DNA from: Gaopeijia sp032250675
GTDB taxonomy: Bacteria; Gemmatimonadota; Gemmatimonadetes; Longimicrobiales; Gaopeijiaceae
Reading direction: 5' to 3'
Length of the DNA stretch: 64,000 nt
Assembly (NCBI GenBank): GCA_032250675.1
Contig: JAVVEY010000002.1
Span: 3,757 to 67,756 of the forward strand
The notes beneath the pieces are model-generated. The model was not told the origin of the DNA. It saw only the letters and a list, made by a program, of their open reading frames with translations, and did no database searches. The position numbers and the translations under genes were made by a program. This document shows, one piece after another, positions 24,359 through 32,874 of the stretch (its first letter is position 1; the number at the start of each line of letters is the position of its first letter).

Positions 24359-25729
24359 ATGCACCCCATAGCACCGCACATCTTCAGGGAGTACGACATC
24401 CGTGGCATCGTCGGGGACGATCTCGACGCGGCGGTCGCCCGCGGAGTGGGGCGTGCCTTCGCGTCGATGCTCGCCGATCCTGCCTCGGCGCGCGTCGGGG
24501 TCGGACGCGACAACCGCCCCTCGTCACCCGCCCTCGCCGATGCGCTGATCGCGGGACTCCGTGCGGGTGGGGTCGATGTCGTCGATATCGGGACCGTCCC
24601 CACCCCGATGGTGTGGTGGGCGGAGTCACAGCTCGGGCTGCAGGGGGCGATCCAGATCACCGGATCACACAACCCCCCCGAGTGGAACGGGATCAAGATG
24701 TCGATGCAGGGGTCGGTCTACGGCGAGCGGATCCAGGAGATCCGGCGCCGGATCGAGAGGTCGGAGTTCGTCGAGGGAGAGGGGGAAATCGAGAGGCGAG
24801 AGATCCTCGATCTCTACATCGACGATCTCCTCTCGAGGTTCGAGCTGCCCCGTCCCGTCAAGGTGGTGGTGGACTGCGGCAATGGGAGCGGCGCGCTCGT
24901 CGCGGTCCGCCTCCTCGAAGCGCTCGGCGCCGACGTCATCCCGCTCTACTGCGAGTCCGACGGGACCTTCCCGAATCACCACCCCGACCCGACGGTCGAT
25001 GCCTACCTCGTCGACCTGATCGAGAAGGTGCGCGAGACGGGGGCCGAACTCGGGATCGCCTTCGACGGGGACGCCGATCGCCTCGGGGCGGTCGATGAGC
25101 GGGGGAAGATCGTGCGCGGCGACCTCATCCTCCTCCTCTTCGGACTCGATCTCATCGAGCGTCGCGGTCCGGGACAGAAGCTCGTCTTCGACGTGAAGTG
25201 TTCGCAGGCCCTCCCCGACGTCTTCGAGGCGGCGGGAGGCGTGCCGATCATGTGGAAGACGGGTCATTCCCTGATGAAGGAGAAGATGAAGGAGGAAAAC
25301 GCGCCGCTCGCCGGGGAACTGTCGGGACATATCTGCGTAGGGGGTGAGGAGTACCTCGGCTTCGACGATGCGCTCTACGACGCCTGTGCGCTGATCGATA
25401 TCGTGGCGCGCTCCGACCGACCGCTCTCGGCCCGGATCGGTGAATTTCCGGCCTGGGTCTCGACGTCCGAGCTGCGCATCGAGGTCGCCGAGGAGGAGAA
25501 GTTCGCGATCGTCGAGGCCGCGCTCGCGCACTTCCGCGAGGACCACGAGGTTGTCGATGTGGATGGCGCGCGCATCCTCTTCGGCGACGGATGGGGCCTG
25601 CTGCGCGCCTCGAACACGCAACCCGTCCTCGTCGCCCGGTATGAGGCGCGCACGCGTGAACGACTGACGGAGATTCGCGCCGAGGTGGAGCAATGGCTCA
25701 CCGGTCACGGTGTGACGCTCCAGGGATGA
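24359..25729 (+). CDS. Phosphomannomutase/phosphoglucomutase
   Basis: 456-residue alpha-D-phosphohexomutase. Interconverts hexose 6- and 1-phosphates (mannose and/or glucose) for sugar nucleotide and polysaccharide synthesis. All four domains are present: FREYDIRG start, phosphoserine loop with catalytic Ser103 (TGSHNPPEWNG), the Mg loop FDGDADRLG, the sugar-binding GELSGHICVG and phosphate-binding RASNTQPVLVARYEA. The length and loop types resemble AlgC/ManB. ATG 24359 follows nuoN by 4 bp. Mannose versus glucose preference cannot be settled from sequence alone. Confidence 0.92.
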   Translation: MHPIAPHIFREYDIRGIVGDDLDAAVARGVGRAFASMLADPASARVGVGRDNRPSSPALADALIAGLRAGGVDVVDIGTVPTPMVWWAESQLGLQGAIQITGSHNPPEWNGIKMSMQGSVYGERIQEIRRRIERSEFVEGEGEIERREILDLYIDDLLSRFELPRPVKVVVDCGNGSGALVAVRLLEALGADVIPLYCESDGTFPNHHPDPTVDAYLVDLIEKVRETGAELGIAFDGDADRLGAVDERGKIVRGDLILLLFGLDLIERRGPGQKLVFDVKCSQALPDVFEAAGGVPIMWKTGHSLMKEKMKEENAPLAGELSGHICVGGEEYLGFDDALYDACALIDIVARSDRPLSARIGEFPAWVSTSELRIEVAEEEKFAIVEAALAHFREDHEVVDVDGARILFGDGWGLLRASNTQPVLVARYEARTRERLTEIRAEVEQWLTGHGVTLQG

Positions 25730-25733
25730 CGAA

Positions 25734-28508
25734 ATGAACACGCCGGCTCCGAACCCCGCACTCCGCCGCAGCCGGCTCGCGCTCGGCGCCTTCTTCCTCC
25801 TCGCGGTCGTCCTCGTGGCCAGCCGCATGCTGACCGACCTCGGGGTCGATCTCCTCTGGTTCTCGAGTGAAGGCTACCTCCCCGTCTTCACCCGCACCCT
25901 CGGGTGGGTCTGGGGTGTGCGCGTCGCGGTCGGGATCGTCGTCGCCCTCCTCTTCGTGCTCAACCTGCGCCCCGTCGCGCACACGCTCGACTCCGTCCGG
26001 ATTCGGCGTCGCTTCGGCAATCTCGAGATCTCCGAGCGCCTGCCGAGACGGGTGATCGCGGGAGGCGTCGTTCTCGTCAGCCTCCTCCTCGGGGTGTGGT
26101 TCGGGGTCTCGGTTCCCGAGAGCGTCGGACGCCAGCTCCTCCTCTGGGTGAATCGTGTGGAGTGGGGAGTCGTTGATCCCTTCGTCGGGCGCGATCTCTC
26201 CTTCTACGTCTTCACTCTGCCGGTCCTGCGCTCCGCGGTGACCTTCGCGCTCATCGCCGCCTTCCTCGTCTTCACCGTGGTGCTCGCCGGATACGCCGCC
26301 ACCGGTGCGCTCCGACTGGGGCAGGAGGGGATCGGGATCGGCGCGGGGGCGCGGCGGCACCTCGGTGCGATCACCGCAATCTTCCTCCTCCTCGTCGCGG
26401 CGCGCTACGCGCTCGGCCAGCCCCTCCTCCTCTTCTTCGGATCCTCCGACGTCCAGGGAATCTTCGGCTACACCGACGCCCAGGCTCGACTCCCCGCCCT
26501 CCGGATCCAGGCGGGTCTCGCGATCCTGGCGGCGATCGGGGTGGCGTTCGGGGCGCAGAGGGCGCGATTCCTCCCGGTCGCCGCGGGGATCGGTGGGTTG
26601 ATCGTCGGGAGCCTCCTCGCCGGACAGATGTGGCCCGCGCTGGTGCAGCGCCTCCAGGTCCAGCCGAACGAGCTCGAGCGCGAGAGCGACTACATCCAGG
26701 AGAACATCCGCTTCACCCGCCTCGGCTTCGGCGTGCACGAACTCGAGCGCTCACGGGTCGATGCCCTCGCCGACGGACCCGTCGACTGGGGGATGGGCGC
26801 GGCGCAGTTCGTCGGGCTCCCGGTGTGGACCCAATCGACGCTGCGCACCACCTTCAACGAGGTCGATGCGCGGTTCCAGTACTACGACTTCCCCATCGTC
26901 GAATTCGATCGGTACCCCGACGGGGAGGGGGAGCGGCTCGTCGCGCTCGCCGTACGCGAGGTCGATCCCACCGGGGTCGAGGATCCGAACTGGCAGAACC
27001 TACATGTGGTCGAACGGTATGTCGTGGGCAATGGGGTCGTCGCGTCGGATCTCACCGCGCGTACCGACCAGGGTCGCCCCCGCATGCTCGTGGACGGGAT
27101 CCCGGCGGTAGCTGCGGAGGGCTCGCCCGTCACGCTCGAGCGCCAGTCGATCTTCGTGGGCTCGCGCTCGCTCCCGTATGCGGTGATCAACGCCACCGAC
27201 TCCAGCTACACCGCCCCCGACGGCTCACCGGGCACGCCCGGAGTCGACTTCCCCGACGGGATCGCCGCCGGTGGGCTCTTCCGGAAGGCGCTCCTCGCGT
27301 GGTCGCTCCGGGACGCGAATATCCTTCTGGCGGGTGAGGTCGGTCCCGAGAGCCGGCTCGTCCTGCATCGCAGCGTCACGGACCGGGTTCGCCGGATCGC
27401 CCCCTTCCTCGCCTACCCCGAGGCGCCGTGGCCCGTCCTCCACGAGGGACGCGTCGTCTGGATCCTCGAGGGGTACACCGCGACACGCTTCTTCCCGCTC
27501 TCCCGCGCCGTCGAACTCGAGTTCCGCCGTCCGGTGGCGTATGCCCGCAACTCGGTGAAGATCACGGTGGATGCCGTGACGGGGGATGTGGCCTTTTATG
27601 CGACGGCGGTGCGCGACCCCCTCCTCGAGGCGTGGCAGCAGGCCTTCCCGGAGCTCTTCCGCCCCCTCTCGGCGATGCCCGAGGGGCTGCGTCGTCATCT
27701 CCGGTACCCGAGGAGCCTGATCGCGCTGCAGTCCGCCGTCCTTCTCCAGTACCACCAGGAAGAGCCCTCGGTCTTCTTCGGCCAGCAGGACCAGTGGGCG
27801 GTACCCCGGGAGCTCGCACAGAGCAGTACCCCGGTCTCGTACCGCGCAGAATACGGCATCGTCCAGATGCCCGACGACGACGCGCCGCGCTTCCAGATCA
27901 GTACCGTCTTCGTCCCGGCGGGACGCCAGAACCTCACCGGGATTCTGGCCGGACGACTCGCGGAGGACGGCACGCCGGAGCTGCGCCTCTTCGATCTCCC
28001 CGTCGAAGAACAGGTCTCGGGACCCTCACAGGTCGAGGCCCTCATCGAGCAGGATCCGGCGATCTCGCAGCAGTTCTCACTCTGGCGGACCGGGGGGAGT
28101 CGGGTCTGGACGGGGCACCTTCACACCATCCCGGTGGGCGACCGGGTGATCTACATGGAGCCGATCTTCCTCGCCGCCGAGGAGGGAGCGATCCCCGAGT
28201 TGCGGCGGTTCGTCGTGAGCGACGGGCGCCGCGTCGCGATGGCAGAAGGGTTGAGCGAGGCGATCCGCGCGCTCGCTGGCGACGAGGTACCGGCGCGCTC
28301 CGGAGCGGCGGGGACGGATCCGGCGGGCGCACCCTCCGCCGCGGGAGACCTCTCCATCGGAGCGCTCCCCGCCGGAGCGCTCCCCACTGAAGCGCTCCGG
28401 CTTCTCGATCGCGCGGAGGAGCGCCTCCGCTCGGGCGACTGGGCGGGATTCGGCGAGGCACTCGAGGCGCTTCGCAGGCTCCTCGCCGGAGCGTCGGGAA
28501 CCGGATGA
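25734..28508 (+). CDS. UPF0182 family membrane protein
   Basis: 924 residues. The first 300 hold about seven transmembrane helices (LALGAFFLLAVVLVASRMLTDLGVDLLWF start region; the VWGVRVAVGIVVALLFVLNL helix; others near 105-125, 160-185, 205-220, 260-300 by eye). A large extracytoplasmic domain follows (NYTRLGFGVHELERS-like entry RFTRLGFGVHELERS, FPIVEFDRY, PYAVINATDSSYT, VFFGQQDQWAVPRE). The C-terminal LLDRAEERLRSGDWAGFGEAL is a family hallmark preceded by a Gly/Ala/Pro-rich linker. Function unknown for the whole family. It is 4 bp after the phosphohexomutase stop. Confidence 0.88.
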   Translation: MNTPAPNPALRRSRLALGAFFLLAVVLVASRMLTDLGVDLLWFSSEGYLPVFTRTLGWVWGVRVAVGIVVALLFVLNLRPVAHTLDSVRIRRRFGNLEISERLPRRVIAGGVVLVSLLLGVWFGVSVPESVGRQLLLWVNRVEWGVVDPFVGRDLSFYVFTLPVLRSAVTFALIAAFLVFTVVLAGYAATGALRLGQEGIGIGAGARRHLGAITAIFLLLVAARYALGQPLLLFFGSSDVQGIFGYTDAQARLPALRIQAGLAILAAIGVAFGAQRARFLPVAAGIGGLIVGSLLAGQMWPALVQRLQVQPNELERESDYIQENIRFTRLGFGVHELERSRVDALADGPVDWGMGAAQFVGLPVWTQSTLRTTFNEVDARFQYYDFPIVEFDRYPDGEGERLVALAVREVDPTGVEDPNWQNLHVVERYVVGNGVVASDLTARTDQGRPRMLVDGIPAVAAEGSPVTLERQSIFVGSRSLPYAVINATDSSYTAPDGSPGTPGVDFPDGIAAGGLFRKALLAWSLRDANILLAGEVGPESRLVLHRSVTDRVRRIAPFLAYPEAPWPVLHEGRVVWILEGYTATRFFPLSRAVELEFRRPVAYARNSVKITVDAVTGDVAFYATAVRDPLLEAWQQAFPELFRPLSAMPEGLRRHLRYPRSLIALQSAVLLQYHQEEPSVFFGQQDQWAVPRELAQSSTPVSYRAEYGIVQMPDDDAPRFQISTVFVPAGRQNLTGILAGRLAEDGTPELRLFDLPVEEQVSGPSQVEALIEQDPAISQQFSLWRTGGSRVWTGHLHTIPVGDRVIYMEPIFLAAEEGAIPELRRFVVSDGRRVAMAEGLSEAIRALAGDEVPARSGAAGTDPAGAPSAAGDLSIGALPAGALPTEALRLLDRAEERLRSGDWAGFGEALEALRRLLAGASGTG

Positions 28509-28526
28509 ATCGGTGCACGGAATCGG

Positions 28527-28555
28527 TTGAAGAGGGGCATCCCCCTCGGTAGCTT
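28527..28555 (+). promoter_or_regulatory. sigma70-like promoter of sucCD
   Basis: TTGAAG (28527-28532), 17-bp spacer, TAGCTT (28550-28555), in the 101-bp gap before sucC. Identical -10 and near-identical -35 to the nuoA promoter. Predicted leader about 48 nt. Confidence 0.7.
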
Positions 28556-28609
28556 CACGGTCTTGGCCGCTCGGGCCGGGCCCACCCAATCCAACGGACG
28601 AACAGAGGT

Positions 28610-29749
28610 ATGGATCTCCACGAATATCAGGCGAAGGAGATCTTCCGGGGCGCGGGAATTCCCGTTCCGCCCGGGAAGGTCGCGACCACTCCGGATGAGG
28701 CGGAGGCGATCGCGCGGACGTACGGCGGGCTCGTCGTCGTCAAGGCGCAGGTCCACACCGGCGGTCGCGGCAAGGCGGGTGGAGTGAAGCTGGCCCGGAC
28801 GCCCGAGGAGGTGCGCGAACACGCATCGAATATCCTCGGGATGAAGATCAACGGCCTCACCGTCGAGAAGGTCCTCGTCACTCCGGGCGAGGAGATCGCC
28901 ACCGAGGCGTACGTATCGGTCCTCGTCAACCGTGAGACGCAGGCCCCCGTCTTCATGGTGAGTTCCGAGGGCGGCGTCGACATCGAGGAGGTCGCCGAGA
29001 AGACGCCCGATGCGATCCGCAAGATGCACGTCGATCCGCGCTACGGTCTCCTGCCGCACCAGGCCTACATCCTCGGCGTCGAGCTCTACGACGATCCGAA
29101 GCTCCAGCGTCAGGCCGCGAAGATCATGATGCAGCTCTACGATGCCTTCGTCGAGGCGGGTGCGAGCCTCGCCGAGATCAACCCCCTCATCACCACCCCC
29201 GCGGGGGAGGTCAAGGCGATCGATGCCAAGGTCTCGATCGACGACAACGAACTCTTCCGACGTCCGGAGATCGCCGACTACCGAGACACCTCGTCGGAGC
29301 CCGAAGCCGAGACACTCGCGCGCGAAGCGGGACTCACCTTCATCAAGCTCGACGGGAATGTCGGCTGCTGCGTCAACGGCGCCGGCCTCGCGATGGCCAC
29401 GATGGATCTCGTGAAGTTCTACGGAGGCGAGCCCGCGAACTTCCTCGATATCGGCGGATCGTCCAACCCCGAGAAGGTCGTCAACGCGCTGAAGATCATC
29501 ACCGACGATCCGCAGGTGAAGGTGATCCTCTTCAATATCTTCGGGGGGATCACGCGGACCGACGATGTGGCCAACGGGATCATCGAGGCGCTCAGGCAGA
29601 TCTCGATCGACGTACCGATCGTGATCCGCCTCACCGGCACGAATGAGGAGATCGCCCTGAAGATCCTCAAGGACGCCGGATTCGAAGCCTATTCCACCAT
29701 GGACGAGGTCGTCGCGAAAGCGGTCGAGCTCGCCACTGCAGCCGCGTAA
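28610..29749 (+). CDS. sucC: Succinyl-CoA ligase (ADP/GDP-forming) beta subunit
   Basis: 379 residues. With SucD it converts succinyl-CoA, phosphate and NDP to succinate, CoA and NTP in the TCA cycle. Starts MDLHEYQAKEIFRGAGIPVP; the ATP-grasp domain includes VVKAQVHTGGRGKAGGVKL and LAEINPLI; the C-terminal flavodoxin-like domain has GNVGCCVNGAGLAMATMDL and FNIFGGITRTDDVA. All are standard. Start fits homologues exactly. Links propionate-derived succinyl-CoA (see mutA) and sdh in the same window. Confidence 0.97.
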   Translation: MDLHEYQAKEIFRGAGIPVPPGKVATTPDEAEAIARTYGGLVVVKAQVHTGGRGKAGGVKLARTPEEVREHASNILGMKINGLTVEKVLVTPGEEIATEAYVSVLVNRETQAPVFMVSSEGGVDIEEVAEKTPDAIRKMHVDPRYGLLPHQAYILGVELYDDPKLQRQAAKIMMQLYDAFVEAGASLAEINPLITTPAGEVKAIDAKVSIDDNELFRRPEIADYRDTSSEPEAETLAREAGLTFIKLDGNVGCCVNGAGLAMATMDLVKFYGGEPANFLDIGGSSNPEKVVNALKIITDDPQVKVILFNIFGGITRTDDVANGIIEALRQISIDVPIVIRLTGTNEEIALKILKDAGFEAYSTMDEVVAKAVELATAAA

Positions 29750-29763
29750 GGAGTTCCCGAACC

Positions 29764-30651
29764 ATGTCGATTTTCATCGATCAGAATACCCGCCTCGTGA
29801 TCCAGGGGATCACCGGGCGCGACGGGTCATTCCACGCGATCCAGATGATGGAGTACGGCACGCAGGTCGTGGCTGGCGTCACCCCAGGGAAGGGGGGACA
29901 GAGCTTCGAAGGCCCCGGCGGCGAGGAAGTCCCGATCTTCGACACGATGGAGGAAGCGGTCGAGGCGACGCAGCCCAACTGCTCCGTCATCTACGTGCCG
30001 CCCGCCTTCGCGGCGAGCGCGATCATGGAGGCCGCCGACGCCGGCATCCCCTTCATCGTGGCGATCACCGAGGGGATCCCCGTGCTCGACATGGCGCGCG
30101 CTCACGCCTACGCGCACGACCGCGGCGCTCGCGTGCTTGGCCCGAACTGTCCGGGACTCATCACGCCCGGAGAGTCGAAGGTCGGGATCCTTCCCGGTTC
30201 GATCGTGATGCCGGGTCCGGTGGGGGTGGTCTCGCGTTCGGGCACGCTCACCTACGAGGCGGTCTACCAGCTCACGCAGAAGGGGATCGGACAGACGACG
30301 TGTGTGGGGATCGGCGGGGACCCGCTGATCGGCACGAAATTCATCGACTGTCTCGAAGCCTTCCGTGACGATCCCGCGACGAAGGCGATCGTGATGATCG
30401 GCGAGATCGGGGGAACCGACGAACAGGAGGCGGCGGCGTATGTGAAGGAGCACGTCGACGTTCCCGTCGTCGGATTCATCGCCGGCCAGACCGCCCCTCC
30501 GGGGCGTCGGATGGGGCACGCCGGCGCGATCATCTCGGGGTCGGCGGGTACCGCGGCCGAGAAGATGGAGGTCTTCGAAGCGAATGGGATCGCGGTGGCG
30601 AAGCGTCCCTCGGATATCGGGGATCTCATCGCCGACGCGATCGGCTCCTGA
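29764..30651 (+). CDS. sucD: Succinyl-CoA ligase alpha subunit
   Basis: 295 residues. CoA-binding Rossmann domain (VIQGITGRDGSFHA, VAGVTPGKGGQ) followed by the ligase domain; the phosphohistidine intermediate is His252 in RRMGHAGAIISGSAGTA. GPNCPGLITPGE and GGDPLIGT are also conserved. Shine-Dalgarno AAGGAG before ATG 29764. 14 bp after sucC; the pair forms the usual heteromeric enzyme. Confidence 0.97.
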   Translation: MSIFIDQNTRLVIQGITGRDGSFHAIQMMEYGTQVVAGVTPGKGGQSFEGPGGEEVPIFDTMEEAVEATQPNCSVIYVPPAFAASAIMEAADAGIPFIVAITEGIPVLDMARAHAYAHDRGARVLGPNCPGLITPGESKVGILPGSIVMPGPVGVVSRSGTLTYEAVYQLTQKGIGQTTCVGIGGDPLIGTKFIDCLEAFRDDPATKAIVMIGEIGGTDEQEAAAYVKEHVDVPVVGFIAGQTAPPGRRMGHAGAIISGSAGTAAEKMEVFEANGIAVAKRPSDIGDLIADAIGS

Positions 30652-30662
30652 CGCGCGCCGGG

Positions 30663-31595
30663 ATGGATACCGCGTCGCTCACGCTGGCGGATTGGCTCGA
30701 TCCCGAGCGGATCGAAGTGCTGCTGGCGGTCGACACCCTCGAGGGTGCGTTGCGCGCGCTCCTCGCGCACACCCCCGAGGGTGTCCTCCCTGGAGCGGAG
30801 GCTCGGACGCGCTGCGCGCACGACCTCGCCGCCGGGGCGCGCGGCGAGGTGGTGCGGATCGGCGACGACGCGGTCGTCGTGGTGAGCGAAGAGGGGGGAG
30901 TGAAGGCTCCCACCCTCTTCCTCGGGGTATCGGTCGATCCCTTCGCCGTGACCGCCGAGGGGGGGGAGAACGCGGGTCACGCGCGCGCCGTCGTGCTCGC
31001 CCTCACGCCAGCCCGACCCGAAGCGCTCCGTGCGCGCCTCGTGCCGGCGCTCCGGCGCTTCCTCTCCACCGATGAGGGGCGCCTCGCGCTCTATGCGGCG
31101 CGGTCCGCCGATGAGGTCCTCGAGATGACGGGCTTCATGACGCTCCCTCTTCCCGGACGTATACGCGTCCTCGGCGTGATGGAGCCGGTGTCCTACCGGG
31201 TCTATCCGGACACTCCGGCCACGGAGGTCTTCCACCTGATGACGCGACGCGGCCTGCGGGCGGTCCCCGTGGTCGGGGAGGAGTATGAGGTGCTCGGCAT
31301 CATCACGGCGGGTGACGCGCTGCGGCACCTCGTCCCGCGCACGCAGAGGGGGAAGGATGTTGCCCAGGCGATCGATCGCGATCTCGCACGCGATGTGATG
31401 GCGCGCTCGGTTCTCTGTGTCTCGGAAGACCAGGCGATCGGCGACGTGGCGGCGCTGATGGTGAAGCGTGACGTCGAGATCCTCCCCGTCGTGCGTGAGG
31501 GAGAGTTCGTGGGGTTCGTCACCCGCGAGGCGGTGCTCCGCTCGATCCTCGGTGACACCGGCGACACCCCATCCGACGACGCAGAGATCGCCTGA
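30663..31595 (+). CDS. EIIA-Ntr-like domain fused to a CBS domain pair
   Basis: 310 residues. The C-terminal half is a CBS pair (about 171-225 and 242-296; GIITAGDALRHLV, VMARSVLCVSEDQAIGDVAALM, GFVTREAVLRSIL), a nucleotide-sensing module. The N-terminal 155 residues resemble PTS EIIA/PtsN proteins in layout (LTLADWLDPERIEVLLAVDTLEGALRAL start; ALRRFLSTDEGRLALYAARSADEVLEM end) but the phosphorylatable-His loop is replaced by ARGEVVRIGDDAVVV. So it is probably a pseudo-EIIA sensor rather than a phosphocarrier. 11 bp after sucD, so likely co-transcribed. Target unknown. Confidence 0.75.
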   Translation: MDTASLTLADWLDPERIEVLLAVDTLEGALRALLAHTPEGVLPGAEARTRCAHDLAAGARGEVVRIGDDAVVVVSEEGGVKAPTLFLGVSVDPFAVTAEGGENAGHARAVVLALTPARPEALRARLVPALRRFLSTDEGRLALYAARSADEVLEMTGFMTLPLPGRIRVLGVMEPVSYRVYPDTPATEVFHLMTRRGLRAVPVVGEEYEVLGIITAGDALRHLVPRTQRGKDVAQAIDRDLARDVMARSVLCVSEDQAIGDVAALMVKRDVEILPVVREGEFVGFVTREAVLRSILGDTGDTPSDDAEIA

Positions 31596-31678
31596 CGCGT
31601 CTCGGATCCTCCGCGCCCATCCAGTATGATCGCTCTTCTTTCGACACTCATCACCACAAACTTCGAGATCGTGCCCTC

Positions 31679-32104
31679 ATGACCCAAACGCTCGCCATCA
31701 TCAAGCCCGACGCGGTCGAATCCGGGAAGGCCGGAAAGATTCTCGCCCACCTCGAGGCGGGAGGCTTCACCGTGCGAGGAGTTCGCATGGTGCGCCTCAC
31801 GGAATCCCAGGCAGGCGCCTTCTACGCCGTGCACAGCGAACGCCCCTTCTATGGGGAGCTCGTCGAGTTCATGACCTCGGGGCCGTGCATCCCGGTCGTC
31901 CTCGAAGCGCCGGATGCGGTCCCCGCTCTCCGTGAGGCGATCGGCGCGACCGACCCTGCCGAAGCGGCGGAGGGGACGGTGCGTCGTCTCCATGCAGAGT
32001 CGAAGGGGCGCAACGCGATCCACGCCTCCGATTCGGACGGGAATGCGGCGCGAGAGATCGCCTTCTTCTTCTCCGAGTCCGACCGGATCACGACGGGAGG
32101 TTGA
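31679..32104 (+). CDS. ndk: Nucleoside diphosphate kinase
   Basis: 141 residues. Transfers gamma-phosphate between nucleotides through phosphohistidine; His115 lies in GRNAIHASDSDGNAAREIAFFF (positions 111-131). N-terminal TLAIIKPDAVESGKAGKIL and the Kpn-loop region (LREAIGATDPAEAAEGTVR) are standard. Following sucCD makes sense because the ligase makes NTP. A TATGAT (31625-31630) upstream could be a -10 of a separate promoter. Confidence 0.96.
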   Translation: MTQTLAIIKPDAVESGKAGKILAHLEAGGFTVRGVRMVRLTESQAGAFYAVHSERPFYGELVEFMTSGPCIPVVLEAPDAVPALREAIGATDPAEAAEGTVRRLHAESKGRNAIHASDSDGNAAREIAFFFSESDRITTGG

Positions 32105-32128
32105 GACGGGGTGGGCGTGTCCCACGCG

Positions 32129-32157
32129 TTGACACTTTTCCGCTTCACGGCTAGCAT
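32129..32157 (+). promoter_or_regulatory. Consensus promoter of the yceD-rpmF-plsX-fab cluster; leaderless transcript predicted
   Basis: TTGACA (32129-32134), exactly 17 bp, TAGCAT (32152-32157). The -10 ends 8 bp before the yceD ATG (32166), so the expected transcript would start at or within two bases of the start codon. There is no Shine-Dalgarno before that ATG. Confidence 0.7.
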
Positions 32158-32165
32158 TCCAAGCT

Positions 32166-32675
32166 ATGCCCACGCTCGATTTGCGACGCCTCGCCGCCGA
32201 AGAATTCGTCGAAGTCGTCGAGGAGTTGGATTCCGGACTCCCTCTGTGGGAGGGAACGGGGCTCACCCTGGCGGGACCTGTGAAGGTCGACCTCGTCGCG
32301 CACGAGACCGGAGAGAGCGAGGTTGTGGCACGAGGAGAGCTCAGCACGGTGCTCGCGCGCGAATGCCGACGCTGTCTGGCTACCTCGGAGGAACGTTTCG
32401 AGCTCGACGTCACCTTCGTCTGGTCGGGTGATGTGGAGTTTCGGGGAGAAGGGGGCGAGATTCGTGCGCTCCCGACGGGCAAGGATGAAATCGATGTGGC
32501 GGAGGCGGTTCGCGAGGAGTTGCTCCTCGCTGTACCGGCCTTCACTGAATGCACGCCGAACTGCAGGGGCCTCTGCCCCCGGTGCGGCACAAACCTGAAC
32601 GAACAAAGCTGCGACTGTACGGTCGAGGAGCGTGATCCCCGGTGGGATGCGCTGCGCGCCCTGCAGTCCGAGTGA
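32166..32675 (+). CDS. YceD/DUF177 family protein
   Basis: 169 residues. YceD-family proteins sit before rpmF in most bacteria and have been linked to 23S rRNA processing/accumulation; the exact activity is not settled. Visible features: CRRCLATSEERFELDVTFVW and the C-terminal zinc-like cluster CTPNCRGLCPRCGTNLN followed by CDC. Probably translated from a leaderless message (see promoter). rpmF begins 7 bp after the stop. Confidence 0.85.
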   Translation: MPTLDLRRLAAEEFVEVVEELDSGLPLWEGTGLTLAGPVKVDLVAHETGESEVVARGELSTVLARECRRCLATSEERFELDVTFVWSGDVEFRGEGGEIRALPTGKDEIDVAEAVREELLLAVPAFTECTPNCRGLCPRCGTNLNEQSCDCTVEERDPRWDALRALQSE

Positions 32676-32682
32676 GGCTCCC

Positions 32683-32865
32683 ATGGCAGTCCCGAAAAAG
32701 CGCACCTCCAAGCAGCGGAAGCGGAAGCGGCGCACGCATTACAAGGCGGAAACCCCGACGGTGCAGAGCTGCGAGAAGTGTGGTGATCCTCGCCAGCCGC
32801 ACCGGGTGTGCCCCAGTTGTGGGCACTATCGGGGAGAGAGCGTGATCGACGTCGACTCGATCTGA
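32683..32865 (+). CDS. rpmF: 50S ribosomal protein L32
   Basis: 60 residues. MAVPKKRTSKQRKRKRRTHY is the L32 N-terminus; a zinc ribbon follows with Cys30, Cys33, Cys43 and Cys46 (CEKC...CPSC), so this is the zinc-binding form. Start ATG 32683 matches homologues. In the conserved yceD-rpmF-plsX order. Confidence 0.97.
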   Translation: MAVPKKRTSKQRKRKRRTHYKAETPTVQSCEKCGDPRQPHRVCPSCGHYRGESVIDVDSI

Positions 32866-32874
32866 CCCGGTTCC

